Shown here in pieces: positions 44,783 through 52,500 of a DNA stretch of 64,000 nucleotides. How positions within the stretch are numbered: the first letter of the stretch is position 1; every line of letters begins with the position of its first letter. The notes under the pieces are model-generated. The model was not told the DNA's origin. It ran no database searches and worked only from the letters and a program-made list of their open reading frames with translations. The translations under genes were made by a program, and so were the position numbers. Origin of the DNA: Glaciecola siphonariae (GTDB lineage: Bacteria > Pseudomonadota > Gammaproteobacteria > Enterobacterales > Alteromonadaceae); contig NZ_JBHSGU010000005.1 in NCBI RefSeq assembly GCF_042652645.1, positions 605,470 to 669,469 on the forward strand. The letters run 5' to 3'.

Positions 44783-44926
44783 TCACGCGATCAGATAGGC
44801 CAGCAACGCGCCTGCTGCAATCATCGCCAAGGAAATTGCAACCGCTTGTAACCATTCTCGGCGCGCTTCCCGTTGCATCTCTGCAAGGTGGGCTTGCCAT
44901 GTTTTTGGTGGTATTTTCAATCTCAT
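44783..44926 (-). CDS. 47-residue single-membrane-segment protein, paralogue A
   Basis: A short gene with a GAGGAAG ribosome-binding site. It encodes MRLKIPPKTWQAH followed by an amphipathic basic helix (EMQREARREWLQ) and a C-terminal hydrophobic segment (AISLAMIAAGALLAYL). A clear paralogue at 46071-46202 shares about 31 of 41 aligned residues. Both lie directly after an immunity-like gene in an RHS-tip module, 36 bp downstream of the preceding stop here. A role as an accessory immunity factor or assembly factor is possible but unknown. Confidence 0.72.
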   Translation of the reverse strand: MRLKIPPKTWQAHLAEMQREARREWLQAVAISLAMIAAGALLAYLIA

Positions 44927-44962
44927 ATCTTCCTCAATAACGAGTAAGCCTCTGTAAAGTCG

Positions 44963-45427
44963 CTAAAACTGTGTGTTCAGGCATTCTTTCTTGTCTTTAG
45001 CGTGTAACCGAGATTCCTCGGTCTGCTTTTTGAGGTTGAATTTGTCAAATTCTACATCAAGCATAACCAGCTCATTCCACTTCAAATTTGTTTTGATTGA
45101 ACCGGGTGATTTTGAGAAATCTAAAACGAAATATTCAACTTCTTCCTGAATCGCTACTCTACTTGTTCTGTCGCAGATATAATGCTCAACATGTTGCATG
45201 GACCCAATTAAAAAATCTTCATTAACAATAAATGCAAGAATTGATGGGCCGATCACTGTCTTCGTATTTCCATACTCGTCTGTGTAAACAATTTCATTTG
45301 AATAGCTACTTACTGTCTGGTCAACGAAATACTGACTATTGCCAAGTCGCATAAGATCGGATTCAGATGACGGCGACATCATAAAGCTGGCGTTAAACAA
45401 TAAGGCTAGAAAAACGTGCGTAATCAT
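44963..45427 (-). CDS. Probable immunity protein paired with the truncated toxin tip, secreted
   Basis: A 154-residue protein with an N-terminal Sec-like segment (MITHVFLALLFNASFM). The body is mixed alpha/beta with two Cys (CDRTSR and KKECLNTQF). No family was recognised. It starts 10 bp after the stop of the RHS-tip fragment at 45438-45704, with AGGA upstream, which is the usual position of an immunity gene. Export fits an effector acting in the periplasm. It is followed by the small TM protein A. Confidence 0.65.
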   Translation of the reverse strand: MITHVFLALLFNASFMMSPSSESDLMRLGNSQYFVDQTVSSYSNEIVYTDEYGNTKTVIGPSILAFIVNEDFLIGSMQHVEHYICDRTSRVAIQEEVEYFVLDFSKSPGSIKTNLKWNELVMLDVEFDKFNLKKQTEESRLHAKDKKECLNTQF

Positions 45428-45437
45428 CGATTAAATC

Positions 45438-45704
45438 CTATTTTATTTTCGGTGAATTTTGATAATTTATGGTATAGGGAACTCCATCACCAGCAACCAC
45501 CTCTCCAATTTTTGTCTCAATATTCCTGAGAGTGTTTCCCGGTCCGTCTTTTTGGTCAAAATCATATTTTTCCGCGTTTATTGTCACAACACCATCAGTT
45601 GAAGTGAGTCTCACATTTCCATGAACGAGAAAATCACCTATACCTTTAACCGATGCATTAACTTGTCCATCTTCAGGTATTTCTGCATGTGGCTGAACAA
45701 TATC
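45438..45704 (-). pseudogene. 5'-truncated RHS C-terminal toxin tip, module 1
   Basis: The minus frame is open for 88 codons to a TAG, with no start codon and the 5' end exactly at repeat copy 2, whose end supplies an in-frame TGA. The text includes AEIPEDGQVNASVKGIGD, VRLTSTDGVVTINAEKYDFD and GDGVPYTINYQNSPKIK. This pattern (linker then GNTLRNIETKIGEVV) looks like the end of a polymorphic-toxin tip, and the next gene has the position of an immunity gene. The toxin class is unknown to me. Confidence 0.6.
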
Positions 45705-45974
45705 AAGGGGTCAGGTTCCTTGAAACCAACCTCTCTGCTGTATGAAAGAAAGGCGCTCCTCAATTATTTCCATATTAAACAACATGAATAGATATGTTGG
45801 GAACAATAATTCTAAAGCGGCGAGAAAATTGATTTTTAACTTAAAACAAACTTTTAAACATCTTATTTTAAATCGCCTCTCGTTTCACATTAACAGCCAA
45901 GCCATATTTCATATTGAGCAGCGAATCAGCGTAAGCTAAAAATCAAAATACCTTTCAAGGAACCTGACCCCTAG
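45704..45974. repeat. Repeat element, copy 2 (MITE-like, 271 bp)
   Basis: Inverted ends AGGGGTCAGGTTCCTTGAAA and its complement are intact. The interior matches copies 1 and 3 with small indels (copy 1 has about 10 bp more near 44540). It abuts the toxin-tip fragment at 45704 directly. A plus-strand open frame inside it has no support as a gene. Confidence 0.88.
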
Positions 45975-46070
45975 ATTCGACAATAAAACCAGCAAAAGAG
46001 CGGGCACCGATACACTCAATCCCCCTTTTCCAGCATTACCAACCTGGTTGACGTTCCGTTGCCAGCTATG

Positions 46071-46202
46071 TCACTGCACCAGATACGCCAGCAGCGTGCC
46101 TGCAGCAATTACCAAAAGTGAAATCGCTATCACTTGTAGCCATTCTCGGCGGTCTTCTCGTTGCATTTCAGTGCGGTGGGCTTGCCATGTCTTTGGGGTC
46201 AT
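46071..46202 (-). CDS. 43-residue single-membrane-segment protein, paralogue B
   Basis: A short gene starting MTPKTWQAH with AGAAGG just before the ATG. It has the same layout as paralogue A: basic helix EMQREDRREWLQ then the hydrophobic segment AISLLVIAAGTLLAYL. Differences are at scattered positions and are mostly conservative, which supports purifying selection on protein sequence and not just DNA copying. It lies 47 bp after the immunity-like gene at 46250. Confidence 0.72.
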   Translation of the reverse strand: MTPKTWQAHRTEMQREDRREWLQVIAISLLVIAAGTLLAYLVQ

Positions 46203-46249
46203 ATCCTTCTCAAATTAATAAATAAGTTGATTAATTCGATTTCAAAATG

Positions 46250-46570
46250 TTACAACGGCCCAGACGAATAATTAACTAAAATTATAAACAATGATACTGG
46301 TGCAACGCTTATGAAGATTGTACTCAATATTAATTTAATAGAACCTTTTGAACTCAAGTTAAAAAGATTAGAAACACCCCAACCAATTATTGCTGACACA
46401 ACTGCTGGCAAGATAAAGATACTTGACATATACCCAACGTGTCTTGCGATAGAATCAGCAAATAACTGTATGTAAAAAAAGGATAAAATTAAAACTGCGA
46501 CCTCAAAAATAAATATTAGAGCAAACTTATTTGATGATGTAGCCTTTACATTTTTGTTACTGATCGACAT
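46250..46570 (-). CDS. Three-segment membrane protein, candidate immunity gene of module 2
   Basis: A 106-residue hydrophobic protein (start MSISNKNVKATSS at 46570; the frame is open to 46588). Membrane segments are near residues 18-36, 45-65 and 75-98. It overlaps the stop of the toxin-tip fragment at 46557, a coupling typical of toxin-immunity pairs. A membrane immunity protein would fit a pore-forming or envelope-targeting toxin. No family was recognised. Confidence 0.62.
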   Translation of the reverse strand: MSISNKNVKATSSNKFALIFIFEVAVLILSFFYIQLFADSIARHVGYMSSIFILPAVVSAIIGWGVSNLFNLSSKGSIKLILSTIFISVAPVSLFIILVNYSSGPL

Positions 46571-46676
46571 CTGTTTTTCTATCCTCATGTAAATCAGGAT
46601 TCAAGCCCTTAGGATCGAAACTCTCTGGTATTTCGCCTCCAGCACCATTTATCAAATTTCTCGTAGTAGTATTATC
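46557..46676 (-). pseudogene. 5'-truncated RHS toxin tip, module 2
   Basis: Thirty-nine codons followed by TAA, open up to the edge of repeat copy 3. The text includes NLINGAGGEIPESFDPKG and HEDRKTDVDQ, the end of a toxin-like tip. It has no start codon of its own. The stop overlaps the start region of the membrane gene downstream. With the element at its 5' edge it repeats the layout of module 1. Confidence 0.5.
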
Positions 46677-46946
46677 AAGGGGTCAGGTTCCTTGAAACCA
46701 TCCTCTCTGCTGTATGGAAGAAAGGCGCTCCTCGATTATTTCCATATTAAACAACATGAATAGATATGTTGGGAACAATAATTCTAAAGCGGCGAGAAAA
46801 TTGTTTTTAACTTAAAAACACACTTTTAAACATCTTATTTTAAATCGCCCCTCGTTTCACATTAACAGCCAAGCCATATTTCATATTGAGCAACAAATCA
46901 GCGTGAGCTAAAAATCAAAATACCTTTCAAGGAACCTGACCCCTAG
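46676..46946. repeat. Repeat element, copy 3 (MITE-like, 271 bp)
   Basis: Intact inverted ends and interior close to copy 2. The right edge is followed by a 13-bp direct repeat (ATTCCGTCCTAAG / ATTCCGTCCTACG). It truncates the tip fragment at 46557-46676 on one side; on the other side a plus-strand frame continues into the hypothetical gene at 47020. Confidence 0.88.
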
Positions 46947-47019
46947 ATTCCGTCCTAAGATTCCGTCCTACGGTTTTTATCTAAAAATCTTCGAAGAAGT
47001 TGAAAGCATCGGACAAACA

Positions 47020-47434
47020 ATGCATTTGCTCTTATTGCACTATATTAGAGTGTCATCCCTTTTTGTATTTGTCGTGCTGGGTATTTTTTCACTAATGCTA
47101 GTGGCATATTTCAACCATGGTGTATCAGTGAAGGAGTTTGGCGACCATATCACTTCTTACAAGCATGCTGGTGTATACGGCGGGTTATTTATTGTGATAG
47201 CGAGCTGGGTTGCGTTTGCTGCACCGGCTGCTTTTTGTAAAAAGCGTAGAGGTATATTCGTTTCTCTGCTCGTTGCTGTTTTACTCTTTTTTACATCAAC
47301 GTCTTTTAATTTTGTTGTACCGACTTGGCTAGCTCAAAATGCTATCAACGCTGAAAAATTTTGTGAAGTGACGAAGAAATCTAAATTTTATAAATCGCTA
47401 AATTCGAATCAACAAACTATTGTGATAAACGAGG
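47020..47434 (+). CDS. Hypothetical membrane protein, interrupted by an assembly gap
   Basis: The frame from ATG 47020 gives about 138 residues before the run of Ns. Three hydrophobic segments are visible (about residues 10-30, 48-70 and 85-105), then a polar Cys-containing stretch (EKFCEVTKKSKF). No ribosome-binding site is clear, and the same frame is open upstream to the edge of repeat copy 3 (GFYLKIFEEVESIGQ before the ATG), so the true 5' end may have been lost. The codons past the Ns should not be trusted. Function unknown. Confidence 0.5.
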
Positions 47435-47444
47435 NNNNNNNNNN
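47435..47444. other. Assembly gap (10 Ns)
   Basis: Ten N characters mark a scaffold join of unknown true size. It falls inside the hypothetical gene and within the repeat-rich tip region, where repeat elements probably broke the assembly. Order and copy number around it are therefore not certain. Confidence 0.98.
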
Positions 47445-47545
47445 AATCGTGCAAGTGTTATGCAGCATTAGTATGTGTGTTAAGCGTTACAGGTAACTAT
47501 AAAACTGGCCGTAGTTGATTAAACCCAACGACCGAAAAAATAGAC

Positions 47546-47704
47546 ATGAACAGCGATACAATTAACCTTGGACAAAACGGCGAAATTAGATTGCCCGACG
47601 ATATCTGCAATAATCTGGATGCCACCCTTGGAGACATTGTATATTTTGAATATGGTATCCAAAACGTCGTTTATGCCTGTCTCGCTAATAATTCTACGAT
47701 ATAG
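47546..47704 (+). CDS. AbrB/MazE-like small DNA-binding protein, possibly truncated
   Basis: A 52-residue frame starting MNSDTINLGQNGEIRLPDDI followed by LGDIVYFEY, the swapped-hairpin SpoVT-AbrB pattern (INLGxNGxIxLPxxI...GDxVxFE). Such proteins are antitoxins or transition regulators. It ends in a TAG contributed by a fragment of the repeat element starting at about 47703, so the original C-terminus may be lost. No good ribosome-binding site is visible. A toxin partner is not seen. Confidence 0.5.
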   Translation: MNSDTINLGQNGEIRLPDDICNNLDATLGDIVYFEYGIQNVVYACLANNSTI

Positions 47705-47758
47705 CAAATCAGCGTACACTAAAAATCAAAATACCTTTTCAAGGAACCTGCCCCCTAG
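47703..47758. repeat. Repeat element fragment (right end only)
   Basis: The last 56 bp of the element (GCAAATCAGCGT to CCCCCTAG) are present and match copies 1-3, but the rest is missing. A further degraded end (TTTTCAAAGAACCTGACCC) lies near 47848-47867. These show that the region once held more copies. Confidence 0.8.
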
Positions 47759-47890
47759 AATCGAATGTTAGAGCTTTGTGAAATCAGTTTAAATCGTAGT
47801 TCAAACTCTCTGACCCTTGATTTATACTTCTTAATTTAAAAGCATTTTCAAAGAACCTGACCCTTTGATCACTCTAAGGGAATTTGCGCC

Positions 47891-47947
47891 AAGTCTAATC
47901 AAAGTAGCAAAGTCTAATCAAAGTAGCAAAGTCTAATCAAAGTAGCA
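47891..47947. repeat. 19-bp tandem repeat, three copies
   Basis: AAGTCTAATCAAAGTAGCA occurs three times in a row without a mismatch. It lies just after the RHS-core fragment (read on the minus strand). It could be a recent slipped-strand expansion; no function is evident. Confidence 0.9.
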
Positions 47948-47962
47948 ATCTTTGATGATTCT

Positions 47963-48074
47963 CCATTTGGATCAATATATTTATACGGATTGTTTTAGCG
48001 TATGCATAACGATTAAAACCATGAATGCCGTTTGGAGTGCTTAGATGTGAAAGCGCACCCACCGGGTCACTTAC
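47963..48074 (-). pseudogene. RHS core fragment (frameshifted)
   Basis: The minus strand reads SDPVGALSHLSTPNG then IHGFNRYAYA, matching the RHS core end of the main protein (SNDPVDAVGHLSTPNG...HGFNRYAYANNNPY). A one-base loss after AYA shifts the frame (AAAACAATCCG against AATAATAATCCC). The DNA differs from the main copy at many sites, so it is not a recent duplicate. It is probably a relic of a displaced tip. Confidence 0.8.
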
Positions 48075-48096
48075 CTTCAATTAGGTTCGATGCCAC

Positions 48097-48387
48097 TCAC
48101 TGTAAAAGCGAATCAACGTATTTTTTTGCCTCTGACTTTATTTGATCATATTTTTCTCTGCCATCGTGTATGTAGTCTAATTCAGGATATTGCCTTCGAA
48201 CATAGTCTTTTATTTCAGAGCTGTGAAAAAAAAGCTCCTTTGCGGAGGCAATAACGCTATCTTTTTCTTTCTGGGTCAAACTGTCATCGTCTTTCACAGA
48301 ATCAACTACTCTCTCGCAAACACTATTCAGTGCTGGAGATAAAATAGCTAAGCTCTTGAATAGTCGCTCAAATTTTTGTTTTCTCAT
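48097..48387 (-). CDS. Hypothetical helical protein, 96 residues
   Basis: The protein starts MRKQKFERLFKSLA with GGAA 6 nt upstream; the open frame runs back to 48465 without support. It is mostly helical and charged with one Cys (SVCERVV) and ends YVDSLLQ. No signal or membrane segment. Location between an RHS-core relic and the main RHS operon suggests an orphan immunity gene, but no family was recognised. Confidence 0.55.
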   Translation of the reverse strand: MRKQKFERLFKSLAILSPALNSVCERVVDSVKDDDSLTQKEKDSVIASAKELFFHSSEIKDYVRRQYPELDYIHDGREKYDQIKSEAKKYVDSLLQ

Positions 48388-48591
48388 GAATAATTCCATA
48401 TAAATCTTTTTTAATAGCAATAAAATCCCAAGTAAGATTTGATTTCGTCTAGGGCAGCGTTTCAATTACCTCATTTAACCGCAAATTGCTTAAAAATTTA
48501 CCATAACTAGTAGGCTAAGTATCCATTATTTGGTTTTTATTTACTGAACGGAAAATCGCAGAAATTAGTATTGTTCAATTACGGTTCATCT

Positions 48592-49341
48592 TTAGCCTTC
48601 CATAAGAATTTTCATCATTTGTTCATGACGGTTGAGAAAATTCTTCGTAATTTCATAATGGTCTGTTTCCTCGTACGAGACTTCAGTAATCCCCTTTTCA
48701 CTAAATTGATAAATTCGAGCTCTAGGGTAAGCTAGAAGTATAGGCGAATGAGTAGCGATAATGAATTGTGAGCTATTTTCGACAAGTTGATGGATGGCAG
48801 ATAACGCAGCCATTTGCCTAGCGGGAGATAGTGCGGCCTCAGGTTCGTCCATTACATAAAAACCATTACCTTTAAGCTTATTTGTGATCGTAGAAAAAAA
48901 TGATTCGCCGTGAGATTGTTTATGCAAAGATTTTCCACCGTAACCTTGTATTGGGGGTGGAATCAATTTGTCAAGATAAGTTGCAACATTGTAAAAGCTC
49001 TCTGCTCGCAGGAAGTAGTAATCTGTAGGCTTTTTGAAACTTTTAATCGTTTTTATGAAACCATCTAACTTAGAGTGAGTCGTTTCGGTCGAGAAGCCAG
49101 TATTTTTATTGCCACCTTCGGGATTTAAATCCATAGCAACCGCGATAGCTTCAATCACTGTCGACTTTCCCGCTCCATTTTCCCCAACAAAAAAAGTTAC
49201 ATCTGGGTGAAATTGCAAAGAATCTAGCTCTTTGACAGCAGGAACACAAAAAGGGAACTGAGCAAAGTCGGTCACCAGCTCCCTTTTCAATCGAATTTCT
49301 TTTAAATAAGGCTTATCTCTTAAATCCACACTAAGTTTCAC
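48592..49341 (-). CDS. Small AAA/ABC-type ATPase (COG3910-like)
   Basis: A 249-residue soluble ATPase. Walker A is GENGAGKST (near residue 53), a signature-like segment is around GKSLHKQSHGESF, Walker B is FYVMDEPEAAL and the H-loop is IIATHSPILL. This is the layout of stand-alone predicted ATPases related to the SMC/ABC set (often with OLD- or AbiEii-like partners in defence). It has a GTG start, and no nuclease partner is adjacent. It lies between the main RHS gene and the tip relics, in the same direction. Confidence 0.85.
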   Translation of the reverse strand: MKLSVDLRDKPYLKEIRLKRELVTDFAQFPFCVPAVKELDSLQFHPDVTFFVGENGAGKSTVIEAIAVAMDLNPEGGNKNTGFSTETTHSKLDGFIKTIKSFKKPTDYYFLRAESFYNVATYLDKLIPPPIQGYGGKSLHKQSHGESFFSTITNKLKGNGFYVMDEPEAALSPARQMAALSAIHQLVENSSQFIIATHSPILLAYPRARIYQFSEKGITEVSYEETDHYEITKNFLNRHEQMMKILMEG

Positions 49342-49546
49342 TGTCTCTAATTAGGTTGTTACTGAATATAATTATAGTCTTATTACTAAACGAAAATTGA
49401 GTGCGCAACATACTGTGAATATTGATATTGGATTCGAAAACATAAAAATATAAGCTACACTTAGCCTTGGGTATATAAATAATATCAAGAACCAAATTGA
49501 GCGATGTTTTCACATTCTTTTTTCTTTAACGAAATATATACTAAAG

Positions 49547-52500
49547 TCACTCATTGTCTTCATCATAGCCTAAATCTTTTTCAGTTTTACTTTTCGTATT
49601 TCTGCCTATGTCGTCGCCATCCATACTCGTCGCGTCACCATTTTGATAATCCTCAAAAGCTTTATCAATAGCATCTTGTTTATTTTCTTTTTCAATAGCG
49701 GCAATTTCTTCGGCAGAAAGATCTTCAGCATCTGATTCCCCTTCAAAGAAAACCTCAACTGCGAACTCTCCCGCAGCGTATGCAAGAATTCCAACTGCAA
49801 TTACGTCACCGGGGCCTGGTGCTGGGCTATCGGCTAAGGCCGCTCCCCCTGCGAGAGTAGCTCGGCCTGCCAGCTTTGCAGCAGCTACAGGTGTTTTAGG
49901 ATTACTAGCGATCCGCACTCCAATTTGCATCGCTAGTGACGAAGAACGCCCATCAGGATCGTTATATTTATAGGGATTATTATTCGCGTAAGCATAGCGA
50001 TTAAAGCCATGAATGCCGTTTGGTGTTGAAAGGTGACCAACCGCATCCACCGGATCATTTGAGTAGAAACGACCTATAACTGGATCATAGTATCGTGCCT
50101 GCATATAACTCAAACCAATATCAGCATCAAACTTATGTCCGGTAAACCCAACATCATCAGGTGTGGTCCCGAGTGTTTCACCAAAAGGCTTGTAATGATT
50201 TCTTGCAGTTACGGTGCCTGTTGACGGAGGCGGCGTGTTAAGTGTTTGCTCTACTTTTGCAACTAACTTGCCTCCCAAGTAAATATAGTCGGTAAACAAG
50301 TTGTCTGCTAATCGGTACATGAGCTTGCCGTTAGTTGCATAAAAGGAATAGCTGGTTTTGCCGCTTTCTACCGCCTTTACGCGTTTGTTGTCGGTGTCGT
50401 AAACATAGCTGTTACCATTAACACTCATTTGATTATACGCGTTATAGGTAAAGTTGTTTCGACCATTACCAATAACGTTGCCGCGGTCGTCGTAAGCATA
50501 AGACGCTACATGCGCGTTACTTACCGACATTAACCGCTTGTTGCTACTATGATAATGATACTGAATCGACTGATTGCCCATAGATTTTTTTAAAATGTTT
50601 CCCATGGCATCATAGCTGAGGCTGCCCGTTCCAAAGTGGCTTTTGGTAATATTTTTGAGACGATCTGCATTGTCGTAGGTCATGCCTATACTAAAATTTG
50701 GGTCTCTTAGGTCGTCTATCGCCGTTACATTCTTATTTTTGTCATAGCTCAGCATGTGGCGAACAGCAATGTTCGAGCCACCACGTTTATCTAAAATACG
50801 GTTTAATATACCGTTGTTTAAGAAAGTGGCGGTATATTCAAAATTATTGCCATATGTGTGTGACATCAGTTGCCCGGTGGGGTGGTATTTAGCATTGGTA
50901 GCGTAAGAACCGGCCTTAGTAGGCTCGCCATACGCATTGGGAGTAAAATCAACACGCTCTGTACTAGGGTAAATTAGGGAGCTCACGTGCCCTAGTGCAT
51001 TGTATACATAGTCAAGCTTCATGAGTTTACCGTCAATGCTGAGCGTTTCATCTTCGACCAATCCAAGGCTATTATAGCTATATGTAATTTTGCTGGCGCC
51101 GCCATGTTTTTCGGTCACACGCCCGTTATTATCGTATTTAAAGCTTTGGGTAGGTCCATTATTGGTGGTAATAAACGTCAGCATCCCAATGCTGTTGTAT
51201 TCGTACTTAAGCCGATTAACCTCAGCGCCACCATTTAACGAACAGTTTGCCGAGCTATTGACTCGTGCGCCGTGCTCTTTAAACGTCATTTGGTTAGCAT
51301 TATCGTAGCCAAACGCAGTATTGCCAATATCAGGGCGTACTACTTTGCATAGTCGTAAGCGGCTATCGTAATAACGTTTTTCTTGAATGCCATCTTGCGA
51401 GATTGCGAAGAGCTCACCATCGTTGTTGTAACTCAACTCAGTATCAATGTTTTCAGGTGACTCAATTTTAAGTGGTGACGATTGCTCATACTTTCCGTAG
51501 GCCAAATACTGAGTAGTTGTGGCATTTCCCAAGGGATTGGTTGTCACTACTTTATTTCCTGCCGTGTAAGCATATCGCGTAATGCTGTTCATCACGGTAT
51601 CTTGTTCTGAAGTTTTACGCCCTAAACTGTCATATTCAACAATAATACCGTCGCTAGTTTGCGGTGCAGCAGCGGCAAACCCTGCAAAAGTTGCCTTATT
51701 GTTGTGGTCATATTTTTTAACGGTGTAACGTGTGCTGTTAGTGTTTGCCATATCGGTTTGCTTTTCAACAATGGGTCGCTGCAATGCATCATAGTAAACG
51801 TGCGTAATTGCTCCCCCTTGCGTGATGTTTTGCGCTAACATGCCGGGCAGCAGTTCACTTACGCCAAGATTGCTATTGATGTAACTGTAACCAATTGACG
51901 TATTCGCCCACTTACTGTCGCATGGGTCAATTAGAGTCAACCTTCCTATGCTATCGTGTCGGTAGCGAGTGCATGCGCCGGTAAAGTCTGTGTCTTTAGT
52001 TAACCATCCATTGTTGTCAATGTCTTGAGTGGTCACGCGACCGTCAGGGCGACCTATACGTGTCGGTACGCCGCGTTTATAATTGGTAATGGTCCATTTT
52101 CGGTTCAGTGCGTTTTTGACACTTTTTAGTGTGCCTTTTGCACCGACAGTCGCCGTATCATATTCTAAGGATGCAGTTAACGCGCCGTTTTTATATATCG
52201 AAGTAGGGTCCCCAAAGGCGTTGTTAACTTGGCGAGCTCGCTCTTTGTTATTAACAGTTTGTTTGGTTAACACGCCCAAGACCCACTTTGCTTTTCTGTT
52301 TTCATATGCAAACGTGGTACTACGCGAATAGGAATTTGCGCTATTTTTTTCGTAAGTTTTCACTGGTTTCGCAAAAGAATAGTTTGCGTTAAACGCTGAG
52401 TTGAACGAATGAGTAGTAGTGTAGGTGTCGGTTACTGCCTTTTGCGTCTCTTCAGTAAGCACTCGTTGTGCTTCATAAGTTACGGCATTTTCATTATCTA

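Larger units (their letters stand above)
47705..48096. other. Gene-poor repeat stretch between AbrB-like gene and hypothetical gene
   Basis: This stretch holds a repeat-element end, a degraded second end, a three-copy 19-bp tandem repeat and a fragment of RHS core DNA. No intact gene was seen. Confidence 0.7.

Noticed and set aside
45742..45939. Plus-strand 65-residue frame inside repeat element copy 2
   Set aside because: It lies wholly within the element, is not kept in the same form in copies 1 and 3 because of indels, and has no ribosome-binding site.
47881..47950. Three 19-bp repeats as a CRISPR array
   Set aside because: The copies are head to tail with no spacers between them and no cas genes are near.
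48473..48535. Short minus frame (PTSYGKFLSNLRLNEVIETLP) between the ATPase and the 96-residue gene, as a further toxin-tip relic
   Set aside because: Only about 21 codons with no matching family; cannot be told from chance.
49331..49513. Minus-strand 60-residue frame (GTG start) between the main RHS gene and the ATPase
   Set aside because: AT-rich, Ile/Ser/Asn-heavy peptide with no ribosome-binding site and overlap with the ATPase start. It lies where an immunity gene would be, but nothing else supports it.
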